Origin: SG-bin9 sp049323835
GTDB lineage: Bacteria; Pseudomonadota; Alphaproteobacteria; Rhizobiales; Xanthobacteraceae
Length of the DNA: 64,000 bases
NCBI GenBank assembly: GCA_049323835.1
Contig: JBMOOJ010000108.1
Span: 1-64,000 of the forward strand
Reading direction: 5' to 3'
Shown: one piece after another, positions 26,803 to 36,019 of the stretch
Layout: the number at the start of each line of letters is the position of its first letter
How positions within the stretch are numbered: the stretch's first letter is position 1
Position numbers and translations under genes: made by a program
The notes under the pieces: model-generated
Seen by the model: the letters and a program-made list of their open reading frames with translations, nothing else
Databases searched by the model: none
Told to the model about the DNA's origin: nothing

Positions 26803-27567
26803 TTAGAACCAGCGCTCGCCGACGACGATCGTATCGCCGGGGCTGACCAGCGTTGTCGGCGGTACGACTGCACTGACCGAGCCGGCGACGTTGCTGCGGG
26901 TCATTTTGACGCTGCTGCGGAGTGCGCGGGGCGAATAGCCGCCGGCGATCGCGACCGCGCTCTCGACCGTCATGTTCGGAACGTAGGGGTACTGTCCCGG
27001 GGCAGCGACTTCGCCGAGGATGAAGAAGGGCCGGTAAGCCTCGATCTCGACAGCGACGGACGGTTCGCGGATGAAGCCGTTGCGCAGCCTGGCTGCAACG
27101 GAGCGCGACAGTTCGGCCGGGGTCAATCCGCGCGCCTGTACTGCGCCGATCAAGGGCATGGTGATCGCGCCGCCGGCGTCCACTGCATAGGTGTTAGTCA
27201 AGCCCTCCTGACCGAATACAACGACCCGCAACCTGTCGCCGGCATCGAGGCGATAGCGATCGTCGATCATGGCGACCGGAGCGACGTAGGGAGCGGAGGG
27301 CGGGATGGCGGCAACCGGTGGGGGGGCGGCGCGCGGCGCTGCGACAACAACCGGAGGAGGTGCGGGCGGCGGAGCAGCCACAACGGCGGGCGAAGGCGGC
27401 AGGTTGCGACCATAGGCCATACGGTCGAGATCGTTGCTCACAGCAGCTACCGGCGGCGGGGCAGCGACGGGAGCTCGCATCGCGCGGGCTGGCGGAAAGC
27501 TCCGCATGCAGCCGGACGCTGTCAAAGCAACAAGTACAATCGCAAAAAAAGCGCGGGGTGCCCGCAT
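26803..27567 (-). CDS. Polysaccharide export outer-membrane lipoprotein (Wza/OPX family)
   Basis: A 254-residue OPX protein that helps export polysaccharide across the outer membrane. The lipobox LTASGC puts the lipid on Cys20. A long Pro/Ala-rich linker (about residues 25-95) precedes the poly_export domain (YRLDAGDRLRVVVFGQEGLT) and the SLBB domain (FILGEVAAPGQYPYVPNMTV). It is shorter than E. coli Wza and lacks the C-terminal amphipathic barrel helix, so the outer-membrane pore may be formed by another protein. It is divergent from the Wzc-like co-polymerase gene with 197 bases between them. Confidence 0.9.
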   Translation of the reverse strand: MRAPRAFFAIVLVALTASGCMRSFPPARAMRAPVAAPPPVAAVSNDLDRMAYGRNLPPSPAVVAAPPPAPPPVVVAAPRAAPPPVAAIPPSAPYVAPVAMIDDRYRLDAGDRLRVVVFGQEGLTNTYAVDAGGAITMPLIGAVQARGLTPAELSRSVAARLRNGFIREPSVAVEIEAYRPFFILGEVAAPGQYPYVPNMTVESAVAIAGGYSPRALRSSVKMTRSNVAGSVSAVVPPTTLVSPGDTIVVGERWF

Positions 27568-27764
27568 GGCCGATTCCTGAAAAACGTTGAATCGGATTAA
27601 GGGCTTTTATGGTTAATAAAGGATAACCGGTGACCGTTTCGCGCCTTCCCCGGCAAGCCAAATTGATCCACCCAAAGTCGCCGCCAATTAACCGGCCAGC
27701 AACCATAAGCGGGTTTACTGCAGGTTGTCCCGTATCTGATGGGTAGCGTGGGTGGGAGTGTGCA

Positions 27765-29951
27765 ATGCGTTTCGCGTTCTGGCGTCGCCGCAAGATCGAC
27801 AAATCCGTCGAAGCTGCGCCTGTGTCTGCCGTACCTCCTGTCACGGTATCTGTCCCGCAGCCGAAACCTGCATCCGCAGCGCAACCGGCCGCTACGCCGG
27901 CGCCGGTTTTTGAGAGCGGCGATCTCGATCTGCGCGCCATCTGGGCGCTTCTGCTCAGAAAGAAGCTTTGGATCATCGGCCCGACGCTGGCCGCGCTCGC
28001 GCTGTCCATTTTTATCGTCAACGCCATCACCCCGCGCTATAAATCGGAAGCACGCATCCTGATCGATGGCCGGGAGAACGTCTTCCTGCGTCCGAACAGC
28101 GAGCGCGCGGAGGAGCGCACGGCGCTCGATGCCGAAGCGGTGACGAGCCAAGTGCAACTGCTGCTGTCGCGCGAAGTCGCACGTGCGGTGGTCAAGAAGA
28201 ACAACCTCGAAAAGCTGCCCGAGTTCGATCCGGTGCTGCGCGGCATCTCGCCGGTGCGTTCGCTGCTGTCGCTGTTCGGGCTCGCGCGCGATCCATTCCG
28301 GATGACGCCGGAAGAGCGCGTTCTCGATGCCTATTACGAGCGGCTGCAAGCGTTTGCCGTCGACAAGTCGCGGGTGATGGTGATCGAGTTCCAGTCCCGC
28401 GATCCCGATCTCGCGGCAAAGGTCGCCAACTCCATTGCCGACGAATATCTGATCCTCCAGCAGGGGGCGCGCCAGAGTCAGGCGCGGTCGGCCTCGCAAT
28501 GGCTATCGGGTGAAATCGACAACCTGCGCAAGAAGGTGGCGGATGCCGAGGCGAAGGCGGAGGATTTCCGCTCCAAATCGAGCCTATTTATTGGCACCAA
28601 CAACACGACGTTGTCGAACCAGCAGCTTGGCGAGCTCAACACCCAGCTGAACACGGCGCGTGCATTGAAGTCGGATGCCGAAACGAAAGCGCGGCTGATC
28701 CGCGAACTTCTGCAAAGCGGGCGCCCGATCGAGGCGTCGGACGTGCTCAACTCCGAGCTGGTGCGGCGCCTGTCCGAACAGCGCGTGACGCTGCGGGCCC
28801 AGCTTGCCGAACAGTCATCGACGCTGCTCGACGGCCATCCGCGCATCAAGGAAATCCGGGCACAGATCGCCGATCTCGACCGGCAGATTCGCGAGGAAGC
28901 GGGCAAGCTGTCGCGCTCGTTCGAGAACGACGCGAAGATCGCCAGCGGCCGGGTCGACGGTCTGACCGCCAATCTCGAACAGCTGAAGCGGCAGGCGTCC
29001 TCGTCGAACGGTCAAGACGTGCAGTTGCGGGCACTGGAGCGCGAAGCCAAGGCACAGCGCGACCTGCTCGAATCGTATCTGGCGAAATTCCGCGAAGCCA
29101 ACGCGCGGGAGAACATCGATACGGCGCCTGCTGACGGCCGCATCATCTCACGGGCGATCGTGTCGAACACGCCGGCCTATCCGAAGAAGCTGCCGATCGT
29201 GCTGATCGCGACGCTGGCGACGCTGATGCTGACCTCCGGATACTTCGCGACCGCCGAATTGCTGCGCATGACCGCGCCACGGCTCACGGCATCGCGACCC
29301 GTCCAGCAACCGGTCTTGCAGCAGCCGCTGCGCGACACGCATCCTGAGCTGGCGGCAGCCGTTCCCGAAATCGAGCAACTGGCGGCTGACCTGCGCAGCG
29401 GCGGCAACGCCCACAAGATCATCATGCTGGGTGCCGGGCAGAACGAAAGCATCACGCTGACATCGTTGACGCTGGCGCGGCTGCTCGCCCGTACTGCCAA
29501 GGTCGTGCTGATCGATCTGTCACCGGCATCGCCGACGTTGAACGCCGTTTCGACCGATCCGGCGGCGCCCGGGATTGCCGACCTTGCCGGCGGCGAAGCC
29601 TCGTTCGGCCAGATCATCACCAAGGACCGCCTGTCCAGCCTGCATCTGATCAGCGCGGGCCGCACCGCCGCCGACCGCAGCCGGATGACCTCGCCGCGCA
29701 TCGGCATGGCGGTCGATGCGCTGATGCAGGTCTACGATCACGTCCTGATCGATGCCGGCATGGCGAGCGATGTTCCGGCGCAGCTTCTGACCGCGCGCGC
29801 GCGCGCCATCGTCGTTCCGGCGGCGGCGACCGACGCGCCGTTCCGTGCGGCATACTGCGATCAGCTGCGGACCATCGGTTTCGGGCAGGTCACCATGCTG
29901 ACACGCCCCCCCGAGGCAGGCGACAGCGCGCCGCGCGTGGTTGCGGCGTAA
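27765..29951 (+). CDS. Wzz/Wzc-like polysaccharide co-polymerase with degenerate kinase domain
   Basis: A 728-residue inner-membrane protein controlling chain length and export of EPS. The N-terminal Wzz domain begins DLDLRAIWALLLRKKLWIIG with the first membrane helix. A long coiled-coil periplasmic region follows (about residues 150-440), then the proline motif NTPAYPKKLP and the second helix (VLIATLATLMLTSGYFAT). The cytoplasmic domain (about 530-710) has the fold of a bacterial tyrosine autokinase. However, the Walker A position reads GAGQNESITL (from residue 556) without the essential Gly-Lys-Ser/Thr, and the C-terminus lacks a tyrosine cluster. Walker A' (VVLIDLSP) and B (DHVLIDAG) are partly kept. 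It is therefore probably not an active kinase. Confidence 0.9.
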   Translation: MRFAFWRRRKIDKSVEAAPVSAVPPVTVSVPQPKPASAAQPAATPAPVFESGDLDLRAIWALLLRKKLWIIGPTLAALALSIFIVNAITPRYKSEARILIDGRENVFLRPNSERAEERTALDAEAVTSQVQLLLSREVARAVVKKNNLEKLPEFDPVLRGISPVRSLLSLFGLARDPFRMTPEERVLDAYYERLQAFAVDKSRVMVIEFQSRDPDLAAKVANSIADEYLILQQGARQSQARSASQWLSGEIDNLRKKVADAEAKAEDFRSKSSLFIGTNNTTLSNQQLGELNTQLNTARALKSDAETKARLIRELLQSGRPIEASDVLNSELVRRLSEQRVTLRAQLAEQSSTLLDGHPRIKEIRAQIADLDRQIREEAGKLSRSFENDAKIASGRVDGLTANLEQLKRQASSSNGQDVQLRALEREAKAQRDLLESYLAKFREANARENIDTAPADGRIISRAIVSNTPAYPKKLPIVLIATLATLMLTSGYFATAELLRMTAPRLTASRPVQQPVLQQPLRDTHPELAAAVPEIEQLAADLRSGGNAHKIIMLGAGQNESITLTSLTLARLLARTAKVVLIDLSPASPTLNAVSTDPAAPGIADLAGGEASFGQIITKDRLSSLHLISAGRTAADRSRMTSPRIGMAVDALMQVYDHVLIDAGMASDVPAQLLTARARAIVVPAAATDAPFRAAYCDQLRTIGFGQVTMLTRPPEAGDSAPRVVAA

Positions 29952-29978
29952 GGCGTCCGCCCGAATCGAGTTTTACGA

Positions 29979-31169
29979 TTAGCGGTGAATCGCGCTGCGC
30001 ACGGCGCCGGCGACTTTCATAAGGCCGGCGTTCTGCTTGACGAAGCGTTTGGCGTTCGCAAGCCCTGAAAGCGCCATCGCCGCCATGCGGCCCTTCGCGG
30101 TGACGGGGATGAAGCTGTCGAAGATCGGTTCGTCGTCCTTGCAGAACAGCAGCTTGTACTCGTCCGAACCGATGCCGAGATCGAGCGACGTGTAACCCTC
30201 GGCAGCGTAGTGATCGATGATGTCGCGCATCAGGATCTGGCCGGGGCTGTACTTGGCGTGCTCCGACATGGTGTAGGTGTTGAACATCATCGAGAAGCGG
30301 TGGCCATCGGCAACGCCCGCATACATGGCGATCATTTCGCTGTCGCAGACCAGCGCATGGATATCGATCGCATAGCCGCCGTTGTCGATCCTGGCCGTGC
30401 ATGCGGTACGGATGAACTCCTCGACGCCGGGCTCCGCAAACACGTTCGGCAGCTTCTGCGCTGCCATACGCTGCGGCTTGACGATGAAGAAGGCGTCGAG
30501 CAGGTGCCTCACGTCCGCTTCCGAACGCGCCAGCACGTAACGGTAGCCGGGCAGGGCCTGCAGCTTGCGTTCCTTGCCCTTGAGGCGGCGGCGGAAGGAG
30601 TTACTGATGCGCGTATCCGGCGCACTGCCCGGCACGATCGTCATCAGCGGGCAGTCGTTGACGGCGGGTTGCCAGGGCAACAGCGACATGGGGTTGCGAA
30701 CGCCGAGCCAACTCTGTGGTTGCTGGGCGAGGGACAGGACATCGACGCCGCTCTTCTGGCGCAACGCATTGAGTATCATGCCGAGATCCGCTTCGGTCAC
30801 GCGCCCCACGATATCGCGCCGCCACAGCGCCATGTTGAACGTCGCATGCTTGCCGCCGAGGAAGCGGGCCGAACGAAATCCGCCTTCGGACTTCGCCGCG
30901 AGCGGAAGCAGGAACAGTGGCCGTTGTCCGGCGTCGTATCCGGCGACGATGCAGGGTTCGAGCCCCTGTGATGCGCCGACGTGCTGCTGCCAGGCCGAGA
31001 GAAACGCGAATCTCTGATAAGGGGTCGACAGGCCGTCGGGCCCTTCAAGCTCGATCCACGCGGCCGCAGCCGCGTCCAGCGTCCGAAAGACATGGATGTC
31101 TGCAATGAGGGATTTGACTGCGGAGGTCTGCATCGTGGCTCGGCTCGTGGTGGCGGCGGCCATGGTCAT
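29979..31169 (-). CDS. CelD/BcsL-type GNAT acetyltransferase
   Basis: A 396-residue protein of the GNAT/FemAB-like group (BioF2-type acetyltransferase domain, residues about 175-330) annotated as CelD/BcsL in polysaccharide loci. The central region SNSFRRRLKGKERKLQAL is followed by the fold segments DIHALVCDSEMIAMYAGVAD and SPGQILMRDIIDHYAAEGYT, then SLDLGIGSDEYKLLFC, which is typical of the C-terminal GNAT half. It is expected to acylate the EPS or a precursor. It lies convergent to the co-polymerase gene and divergent from the deacetylase-like gene. Several start codons exist; the first ATG was taken. Confidence 0.82.
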   Translation of the reverse strand: MTMAAATTSRATMQTSAVKSLIADIHVFRTLDAAAAAWIELEGPDGLSTPYQRFAFLSAWQQHVGASQGLEPCIVAGYDAGQRPLFLLPLAAKSEGGFRSARFLGGKHATFNMALWRRDIVGRVTEADLGMILNALRQKSGVDVLSLAQQPQSWLGVRNPMSLLPWQPAVNDCPLMTIVPGSAPDTRISNSFRRRLKGKERKLQALPGYRYVLARSEADVRHLLDAFFIVKPQRMAAQKLPNVFAEPGVEEFIRTACTARIDNGGYAIDIHALVCDSEMIAMYAGVADGHRFSMMFNTYTMSEHAKYSPGQILMRDIIDHYAAEGYTSLDLGIGSDEYKLLFCKDDEPIFDSFIPVTAKGRMAAMALSGLANAKRFVKQNAGLMKVAGAVRSAIHR

Positions 31170-31289
31170 CGCGTTGCCCGATCGGAATTTCTGAGGTTGG
31201 GTGGCTTCGACCTTTGCAAAGAAGTGTCAACAAAGGGTAATGACTTGTAAGCGTAAAGGCTTGGGCGCGCGGCGTTTTCTGGGGGATTT

Positions 31290-32300
31290 GTGCCGTCATT
31301 TCCGGGATTTCTGACGCGGCTGCGGCTGGAACTGGCCGGTTTGCGCCTTGTCGCGCCGCTGATCGAGGCAAGCACTAGGCCGGCTGGCGCGATCCTGCGC
31401 TTTGCCCGGGTGCGGCCGGCCCGGCCGGGCGCATTTCAGCCGCTGAAGCGGGATGAGGTGACGCCCGAATTTCTCGACGGTGTCCTGCGAGCGCTGCGGC
31501 GCTGGCACTATGACATCATCCCGATCGGCGAGGTGGTGTCGCGTGCGGAAGCCGGTGGAGGACGGTTCGTCTGCCTGACGTTCGACGGGGGTTCCCGCGA
31601 TCTGATCGAATATGCTGCGCCCGTACTCAAGCGCCATATGGCGCCATTCACGCTATATCTGCCGACCGGGTTTCTCGACGGCGTCGGCGAAGCTTGGTGG
31701 CTCGCGCTCGAACAGGTGGTGGCGACGCATAGCCGCATCAGCCTCGTGATCAATGGCGAGGAGCGCCGTTTCAAACTCGGCAGCACCTCCGAAAAGCACG
31801 ACGTCTATGACTATCTCGGCAACTGGCTGCGCGGCTTGCCGCCGGCGGAACGGACAAACGCGATCGGCGATCTCTGCAAGCGCCATGGCGCCGATCTCGC
31901 ATCCGCGTCGCGTGCGTTCGCGATGACGTGGGACGACGTTGCCGGACTCGCCGCCGATCCGCTGGTGACGATCGGCACCGCGACCGTGCATTGGCCGGCG
32001 CTGTCGAGCTTGAGCCCGGCAGAAGCCGCGCGGGAAATCCGGATGGGGCGAGCCGTGGCCGAGGCCGCAACCGGCCGCTCGCTGCCTCACTTCGCCTATC
32101 CGTCCGACGCTGCGGGTTACGGACGGCGTGAGATCGGACTGGCGGCGGAGGCTGGGCTTGCGACCGCAGCGACAACGAATCCCGGTGTGATCATGCAGAG
32201 CGCGCGACCCGACCCGCTGGCGCTGCCGCGTGTCACGATTGATGGCCGCATGCCGTCACTGCGCGTGCTGCGGGCGCAACTCGCCGGTGCGAAGGCTTAG
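31290..32300 (+). CDS. Polysaccharide deacetylase-fold (NodB) protein lacking the metal triad
   Basis: A 336-residue NodB-fold protein. The fold is recognisable at FVCLTFDGGSRDLIEYAAPV, MAPFTLYLPTGFLDG, the second-motif region (228-236) and RSLPHFAYPSD. Active deacetylases bind metal with Asp-His-His. Here the metal Asp of TFDD is Gly100. The motif that normally reads with two His residues is IGTATVHWP (Ala231 and Trp235 in place of His, with a new His at 234). Asp99, the usual catalytic base, is kept. Activity is therefore doubtful. The start is a GTG with GGGGGA 5 bases upstream. It closes the EPS locus. Confidence 0.8.
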   Translation: MPSFPGFLTRLRLELAGLRLVAPLIEASTRPAGAILRFARVRPARPGAFQPLKRDEVTPEFLDGVLRALRRWHYDIIPIGEVVSRAEAGGGRFVCLTFDGGSRDLIEYAAPVLKRHMAPFTLYLPTGFLDGVGEAWWLALEQVVATHSRISLVINGEERRFKLGSTSEKHDVYDYLGNWLRGLPPAERTNAIGDLCKRHGADLASASRAFAMTWDDVAGLAADPLVTIGTATVHWPALSSLSPAEAAREIRMGRAVAEAATGRSLPHFAYPSDAAGYGRREIGLAAEAGLATAATTNPGVIMQSARPDPLALPRVTIDGRMPSLRVLRAQLAGAKA

Positions 32301-32354
32301 CTGCAAAGATCAGGCGTCCGGAGACGAGGCGTGCTGAAACCAGGCGTCTGTAAC

Positions 32355-32573
32355 TTAAGTGTCCGGGCGCTGCATCCAGCGGATCAGCGGCATCGCCGGT
32401 ACGACCCAGCCCATCCCGGCGACCACATAGAAGACGATCTGCGCGATCTTGCCGGTCGCGAACCAGGCGGCGAGCGCGGCCGATTGCGACAATGCCATGA
32501 TGCCGAGCGACCAGAAGACGACGAGGATCAGGAGCAGGATCGCGCCGATGAATTTTCGCTGCCGGATGGTCAT
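32355..32573 (-). CDS. DUF2842 family small membrane protein
   Basis: A 72-residue protein with two membrane segments (FIGAILLLILVVFWSLGIMA and IVFYVVAGMGWVVPAMPLI) ending in the conserved IRWMQRPD. This composition is that of DUF2842, a family of small alphaproteobacterial inner-membrane proteins of unknown function. The start at 32573 gives MTIRQRKF. A second ATG 12 bases upstream lies almost directly after AGGCGGA, so either may be used. It is divergent from heme A synthase, a conserved neighbourhood in this group. Confidence 0.82.
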   Translation of the reverse strand: MTIRQRKFIGAILLLILVVFWSLGIMALSQSAALAAWFATGKIAQIVFYVVAGMGWVVPAMPLIRWMQRPDT

Positions 32574-32654
32574 GTGACTATGCATTTCCGCCTGAAATAG
32601 CGGCCTTGCGCCGCGGAACGGCGGGACTATAAGGGCCGCAACAATCGGTTCAAG

Positions 32655-33749
32655 ATGCAGATTCCGATGAGCGAAACAGTTCCCGATGTAGCTGGCCTGC
32701 GGGCCGTTCGCTGGTGGCTTGTGCTGGTCGCCACGATGATCGCGGCGATGGTGCTTGTCGGCGGCGCGACGCGGCTGACGGAGTCGGGCCTGTCGATCGT
32801 CGAGTGGAAGCCGGTCACCGGCACGCTGCCGCCGCTCACCGACAAGGCATGGGGTGAGGCGTTCGACGCCTACAAGCAGATCCCGCAGTATCGCGAGATC
32901 AATCGCGGCATGAGCCTCGACGAGTTCAAGACGATCTTCTGGTGGGAATGGAGCCATCGCCTGCTCGGCCGGCTGATCGGTGCCGTCTATCTGCTGCCGT
33001 TTCTGTGGTTTCTCTGGCGCGGCGTCTTGCCGTCCGGATTGAGGCGGCGGCTCTGGGTGATCTTTGCGCTCGGCGCGCTGCAAGGCGCGGTCGGCTGGTG
33101 GATGGTGGCGTCGGGCCTGACGCATCGTGTCGAGGTCTCGCAATACCGCCTCGCCGTGCATCTGATGCTGGCGCTCGTGATTTTCGCAGCGGTGGTGTGG
33201 ACGCTGCTCGATCTCCGCGGACGACAGTCCATCGTCGAGCAGCGCCGGTTGAAGATCGAGAGTCACGTTTTCCTCGCGCTGCTGTTCGTGCAACTCTACT
33301 TTGGCGCGCTGGTCGCGGGCCTGCGGGCCGGGCGCGCGTTCAACACCTGGCCCCTGATCGATGGCGCGCTGATCCCCGACGCCGCGCGGCTGTTCTTCGA
33401 GGAACCGTGGTGGCGGAACTTCTTCGACAACGTGCTCACCGTTCAGTTCACGCACCGGATGCTGGCGTATGCGCTGTTCGCCTTTGCGGTCGCGCACGCC
33501 ATCGATGCGATCCGGTCACGGGCAGGGACTGCGGTGAACGGTGCGCTGTGGATCGCGGGCGCAGTCGTTGTCCAGGCCGCGCTCGGCATTCTCACGCTGC
33601 TGCATCAGACGCCGATCTCACTCGCGCTGCTGCATCAGGCCGGAGCCATCGCCGTGCTGACGCTGGCGCTCGGACAGATGCACCGTCTCTCGACACGCGG
33701 TACCGCAATCGCGGCGTCCATCGGAGCACCGCTCGGGCGGCCCGCCTGA
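32655..33749 (+). CDS. ctaA: Heme A synthase
   Basis: CtaA (COX15) oxidises the C8 methyl group of heme O to a formyl group, giving heme A for cytochrome c oxidase. It has 364 residues with eight membrane segments, the size of the alphaproteobacterial type. Heme-ligand histidines are visible in WEWSHRLLGR, GLTHRVEVSQ, QFTHRMLAYA and LALLHQAGA. The N-terminal MVLVGGATRLTESGLSIVEW is a strong family motif. It is transcribed away from the DUF2842 gene. Other cytochrome oxidase genes are not in the window. Confidence 0.97.
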   Translation: MQIPMSETVPDVAGLRAVRWWLVLVATMIAAMVLVGGATRLTESGLSIVEWKPVTGTLPPLTDKAWGEAFDAYKQIPQYREINRGMSLDEFKTIFWWEWSHRLLGRLIGAVYLLPFLWFLWRGVLPSGLRRRLWVIFALGALQGAVGWWMVASGLTHRVEVSQYRLAVHLMLALVIFAAVVWTLLDLRGRQSIVEQRRLKIESHVFLALLFVQLYFGALVAGLRAGRAFNTWPLIDGALIPDAARLFFEEPWWRNFFDNVLTVQFTHRMLAYALFAFAVAHAIDAIRSRAGTAVNGALWIAGAVVVQAALGILTLLHQTPISLALLHQAGAIAVLTLALGQMHRLSTRGTAIAASIGAPLGRPA

Positions 33750-33860
33750 TTGGAGCGATTCTAGTCTCATCATGCAGCCGTGCGCTCGCTTTTGCGGGCG
33801 AATGGGTTACCCCGTCAGGCAGCCGGCAAGAACCGGCAGATCACTCTGACGGAACGACAC

Positions 33861-34670
33861 ATGTCGACTGCTTTCATCCAGACCATCGTCATTCTCCTGC
33901 GCGAAGGCCTCGAGGCCATGCTCGTGCTGGCCGCGCTGGCGAGTTACCTCACGAAGTCCGGATCGCCACATCGGGTGAGGGCGCTCTATTGGGGCGCACT
34001 CGCGGCCGTTGGCGCGAGCTTCATTGCCGCCTGGGTTTTCGCTGTTTTCTACGGTGGCGAGCACAATGACACCGTCGAGGGTGTCGTGATTCTGGCGGCG
34101 TCAGCACTTATGATCTACGTCAGCGGCTGGCTGATGGTGAAGCAGGATCCGCGGAGCTGGCAGGAATATCTATCGACAAAAGCCGATGCTGCGTTGAGCC
34201 AGGGTACCGACTGGGCCGTCGCATTGCTGGCATTTCTGGCGGTGTTTCGCGAGGGCGCGGAAACCGTACTCTTCATCAGCGCGGTCGCTGCGAAGGAAGG
34301 ATGGACGGCGGGATTGTTTGCCGGTCTCATTGTCGGGGCGGCTGCGCTCGCGGTTCTGTTTTACTTCATCAACATGATCGCAAAGCGTCTGCCGCTGCGG
34401 CCAGTGTTCACGATCACGTCGGCATTGCTGTTCGTCATGGGCGTCAAGTTCATCGGCGACGCGCTGGTCGAGTTCCAGGAACAGCAGATGATCCCTTTCA
34501 CCGAGATCAAGAGCCTGACGTGGCTTCAGTCGATCGGGCTGAATCCGACGGCCGAGGCGCTCGCGATTCAGTTCCTGGTCATCCTTGCGGCGCTGGCGGC
34601 GTATTCCATCGTCGCGCGTAACAATCGACTGGCCCGTGAACTCACGTCGAAAGGCCGTCCGGCTGAGTAA
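33861..34670 (+). CDS. FTR1-family iron permease
   Basis: A 269-residue inner-membrane permease of the FTR1/EfeU family, with seven membrane segments. Both iron-binding REXXE motifs are present: REGLE in LLREGLEAMLVLAALA and REGAE in FLAVFREGAETVLFISAVAA. The start at 33861 (MSTAFIQTIVI) places the first segment at the N-terminus as in the family; an upstream ATG at 33780 would add 27 polar residues. In EfeUOB systems EfeO and EfeB accompany it, but neither is adjacent, so the electron/iron donor is unknown. It follows ctaA on the same strand; a link with heme/iron supply is only a guess. Confidence 0.93.
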   Translation: MSTAFIQTIVILLREGLEAMLVLAALASYLTKSGSPHRVRALYWGALAAVGASFIAAWVFAVFYGGEHNDTVEGVVILAASALMIYVSGWLMVKQDPRSWQEYLSTKADAALSQGTDWAVALLAFLAVFREGAETVLFISAVAAKEGWTAGLFAGLIVGAAALAVLFYFINMIAKRLPLRPVFTITSALLFVMGVKFIGDALVEFQEQQMIPFTEIKSLTWLQSIGLNPTAEALAIQFLVILAALAAYSIVARNNRLARELTSKGRPAE

Positions 34671-34690
34671 AACATTTCGTTCTTAAAATC

Positions 34691-34722
34691 AAAACGCGGC
34701 GCTGGTGGCGCCGCGTTTTTTG
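34691..34722 (+). terminator. Rho-independent terminator after the iron permease gene
   Basis: AAAACGCGGCGC, a short GGTG-type loop and GCGCCGCG are followed by TTTTTTG. The stem CGCGGCGC/GCGCCGCG is fully paired, and A-residues on the left make it usable from both directions, also serving the convergent metY gene. Confidence 0.9.
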
Positions 34723-34741
34723 TTTGGTCCGGTCTGTGCGA

Positions 34742-36019
34742 TCAGGCGAGTGCCTGCTCCAGATCGGCGATCAGGTCTTCCTTGTCCTCGATGCCGATCG
34801 AGAGGCGGACGATGTCGGGGCCTGCGCCCGACTTCGTCTTTTGTGCATCATCGAGCTGGCTGTGCGTGGTCGAGGCGGGATGGATGACCAGCGAACGTGT
34901 GTCGCCGACGTTGGCGAGATGCGAAAAGAGCTGAAGCTTCGACACGAGCTTCACACCAGCGTCGTAGCCACCTTTCAGGCTGATGGTGAACACGGCGCCT
35001 GCACCCTTCGGACAGTACTTGCGGGCGAGGTTGTTGTACTTGTCGCCCGGCAGGCCCGCGTAGTTGACGGCGGCGACCGCCGGGTGCGCAGCAAGAAATT
35101 CCGCGATGGCTTTGGCGTTATCGCAATGCTTCTGCATGCGCAGCGGCAAGGTCTCGATGCCGGTCAGGATCATGAAGGCATTGAACGGCGACAGCGCCGG
35201 ACCGAGATCGCGCAGCGCCAGCACGCGGCAAGCGATGGCGAACGCGAAGTTGCCGAACGTCTCCTGAATGCGAATACCGTGGTACTCGGGTCGCGGCTCG
35301 CTCAGGATCGGGTACTTGCCATCCTTCGACCAGTCGAAGGTGCCCGCGTCGACGATGATGCCGCCGATCGAGTTGCCGTGGCCGCCGAGAAACTTCGTCA
35401 GCGAGTGAAGCACGATATCCGCGCCGTGATCGATCGGGCGGATCAGGTAGGGCGATGCCAGCGTGTTGTCGACGATCAGCGGCACGCCAGCCTTGCGGGC
35501 GACGGCGGCAATCGCCTCGATGTCCGTCACGGTACCGCCGGGATTCGCGATCGACTCGATGAAGATGGCCTTGGTGTGCGGCGTCACCGCGCGCTCGAAG
35601 CTTCCGACATCGTCGGTATCGGCCCACACCACGTTCCAGCCGAAGCTTTTGAACGAGTGGCTGAACTGGTTGATCGAGCCGCCGTAGAGCTTGCGGGCGG
35701 CGATGAACTCGTCGCCCGGCTTCAGCAGCGTCTGCAGCGCGACCACCTGCGCCGCATGGCCGGATGCGACGGCAAGCGCGGCCGTGCCGCCTTCGAGCGC
35801 GGCGACGCGCTCCTCGAGCACCGCGTTGGTCGGATTGCCGATGCGCGTATAGATGTTGCCGAACGCCTGCAGGCCGAACAGCGACGCCGCGTGGTCCGCG
35901 TCGTTGAAGACGAACGATGTCGTCTGGTAGATCGGCGTCGCGCGCGCGCCGGTGGTCGGGTCAGGCTGCGCGCCGGCGTGAATGGCGAGCGTGGAAAATC
36001 CGGGGGAGCGGTCGGTCAT
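34742..36019 (-). CDS. metY: O-acetylhomoserine sulfhydrylase (aminocarboxypropyltransferase)
   Basis: A PLP enzyme of 425 residues that makes homocysteine (or methionine) from O-acetylhomoserine and sulfide (or methanethiol). The cofactor Lys is in ADIVLHSLTKFLGGHGNS. Cofactor contacts are seen in YTRIGNPTNAVLEERVAALE, ASGHAAQVVALQTLL and VDNTLASPYL. The length and the insertion SKDGKYPILSEPRPEYHG are typical of MetY rather than MetB/MetC. AAGGAT precedes the ATG. No SAM-II riboswitch is recognisable in the 175-base leader. The upstream neighbour on the same strand is a CoA-binding protein. Confidence 0.95.
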   Translation of the reverse strand: MTDRSPGFSTLAIHAGAQPDPTTGARATPIYQTTSFVFNDADHAASLFGLQAFGNIYTRIGNPTNAVLEERVAALEGGTAALAVASGHAAQVVALQTLLKPGDEFIAARKLYGGSINQFSHSFKSFGWNVVWADTDDVGSFERAVTPHTKAIFIESIANPGGTVTDIEAIAAVARKAGVPLIVDNTLASPYLIRPIDHGADIVLHSLTKFLGGHGNSIGGIIVDAGTFDWSKDGKYPILSEPRPEYHGIRIQETFGNFAFAIACRVLALRDLGPALSPFNAFMILTGIETLPLRMQKHCDNAKAIAEFLAAHPAVAAVNYAGLPGDKYNNLARKYCPKGAGAVFTISLKGGYDAGVKLVSKLQLFSHLANVGDTRSLVIHPASTTHSQLDDAQKTKSGAGPDIVRLSIGIEDKEDLIADLEQALA

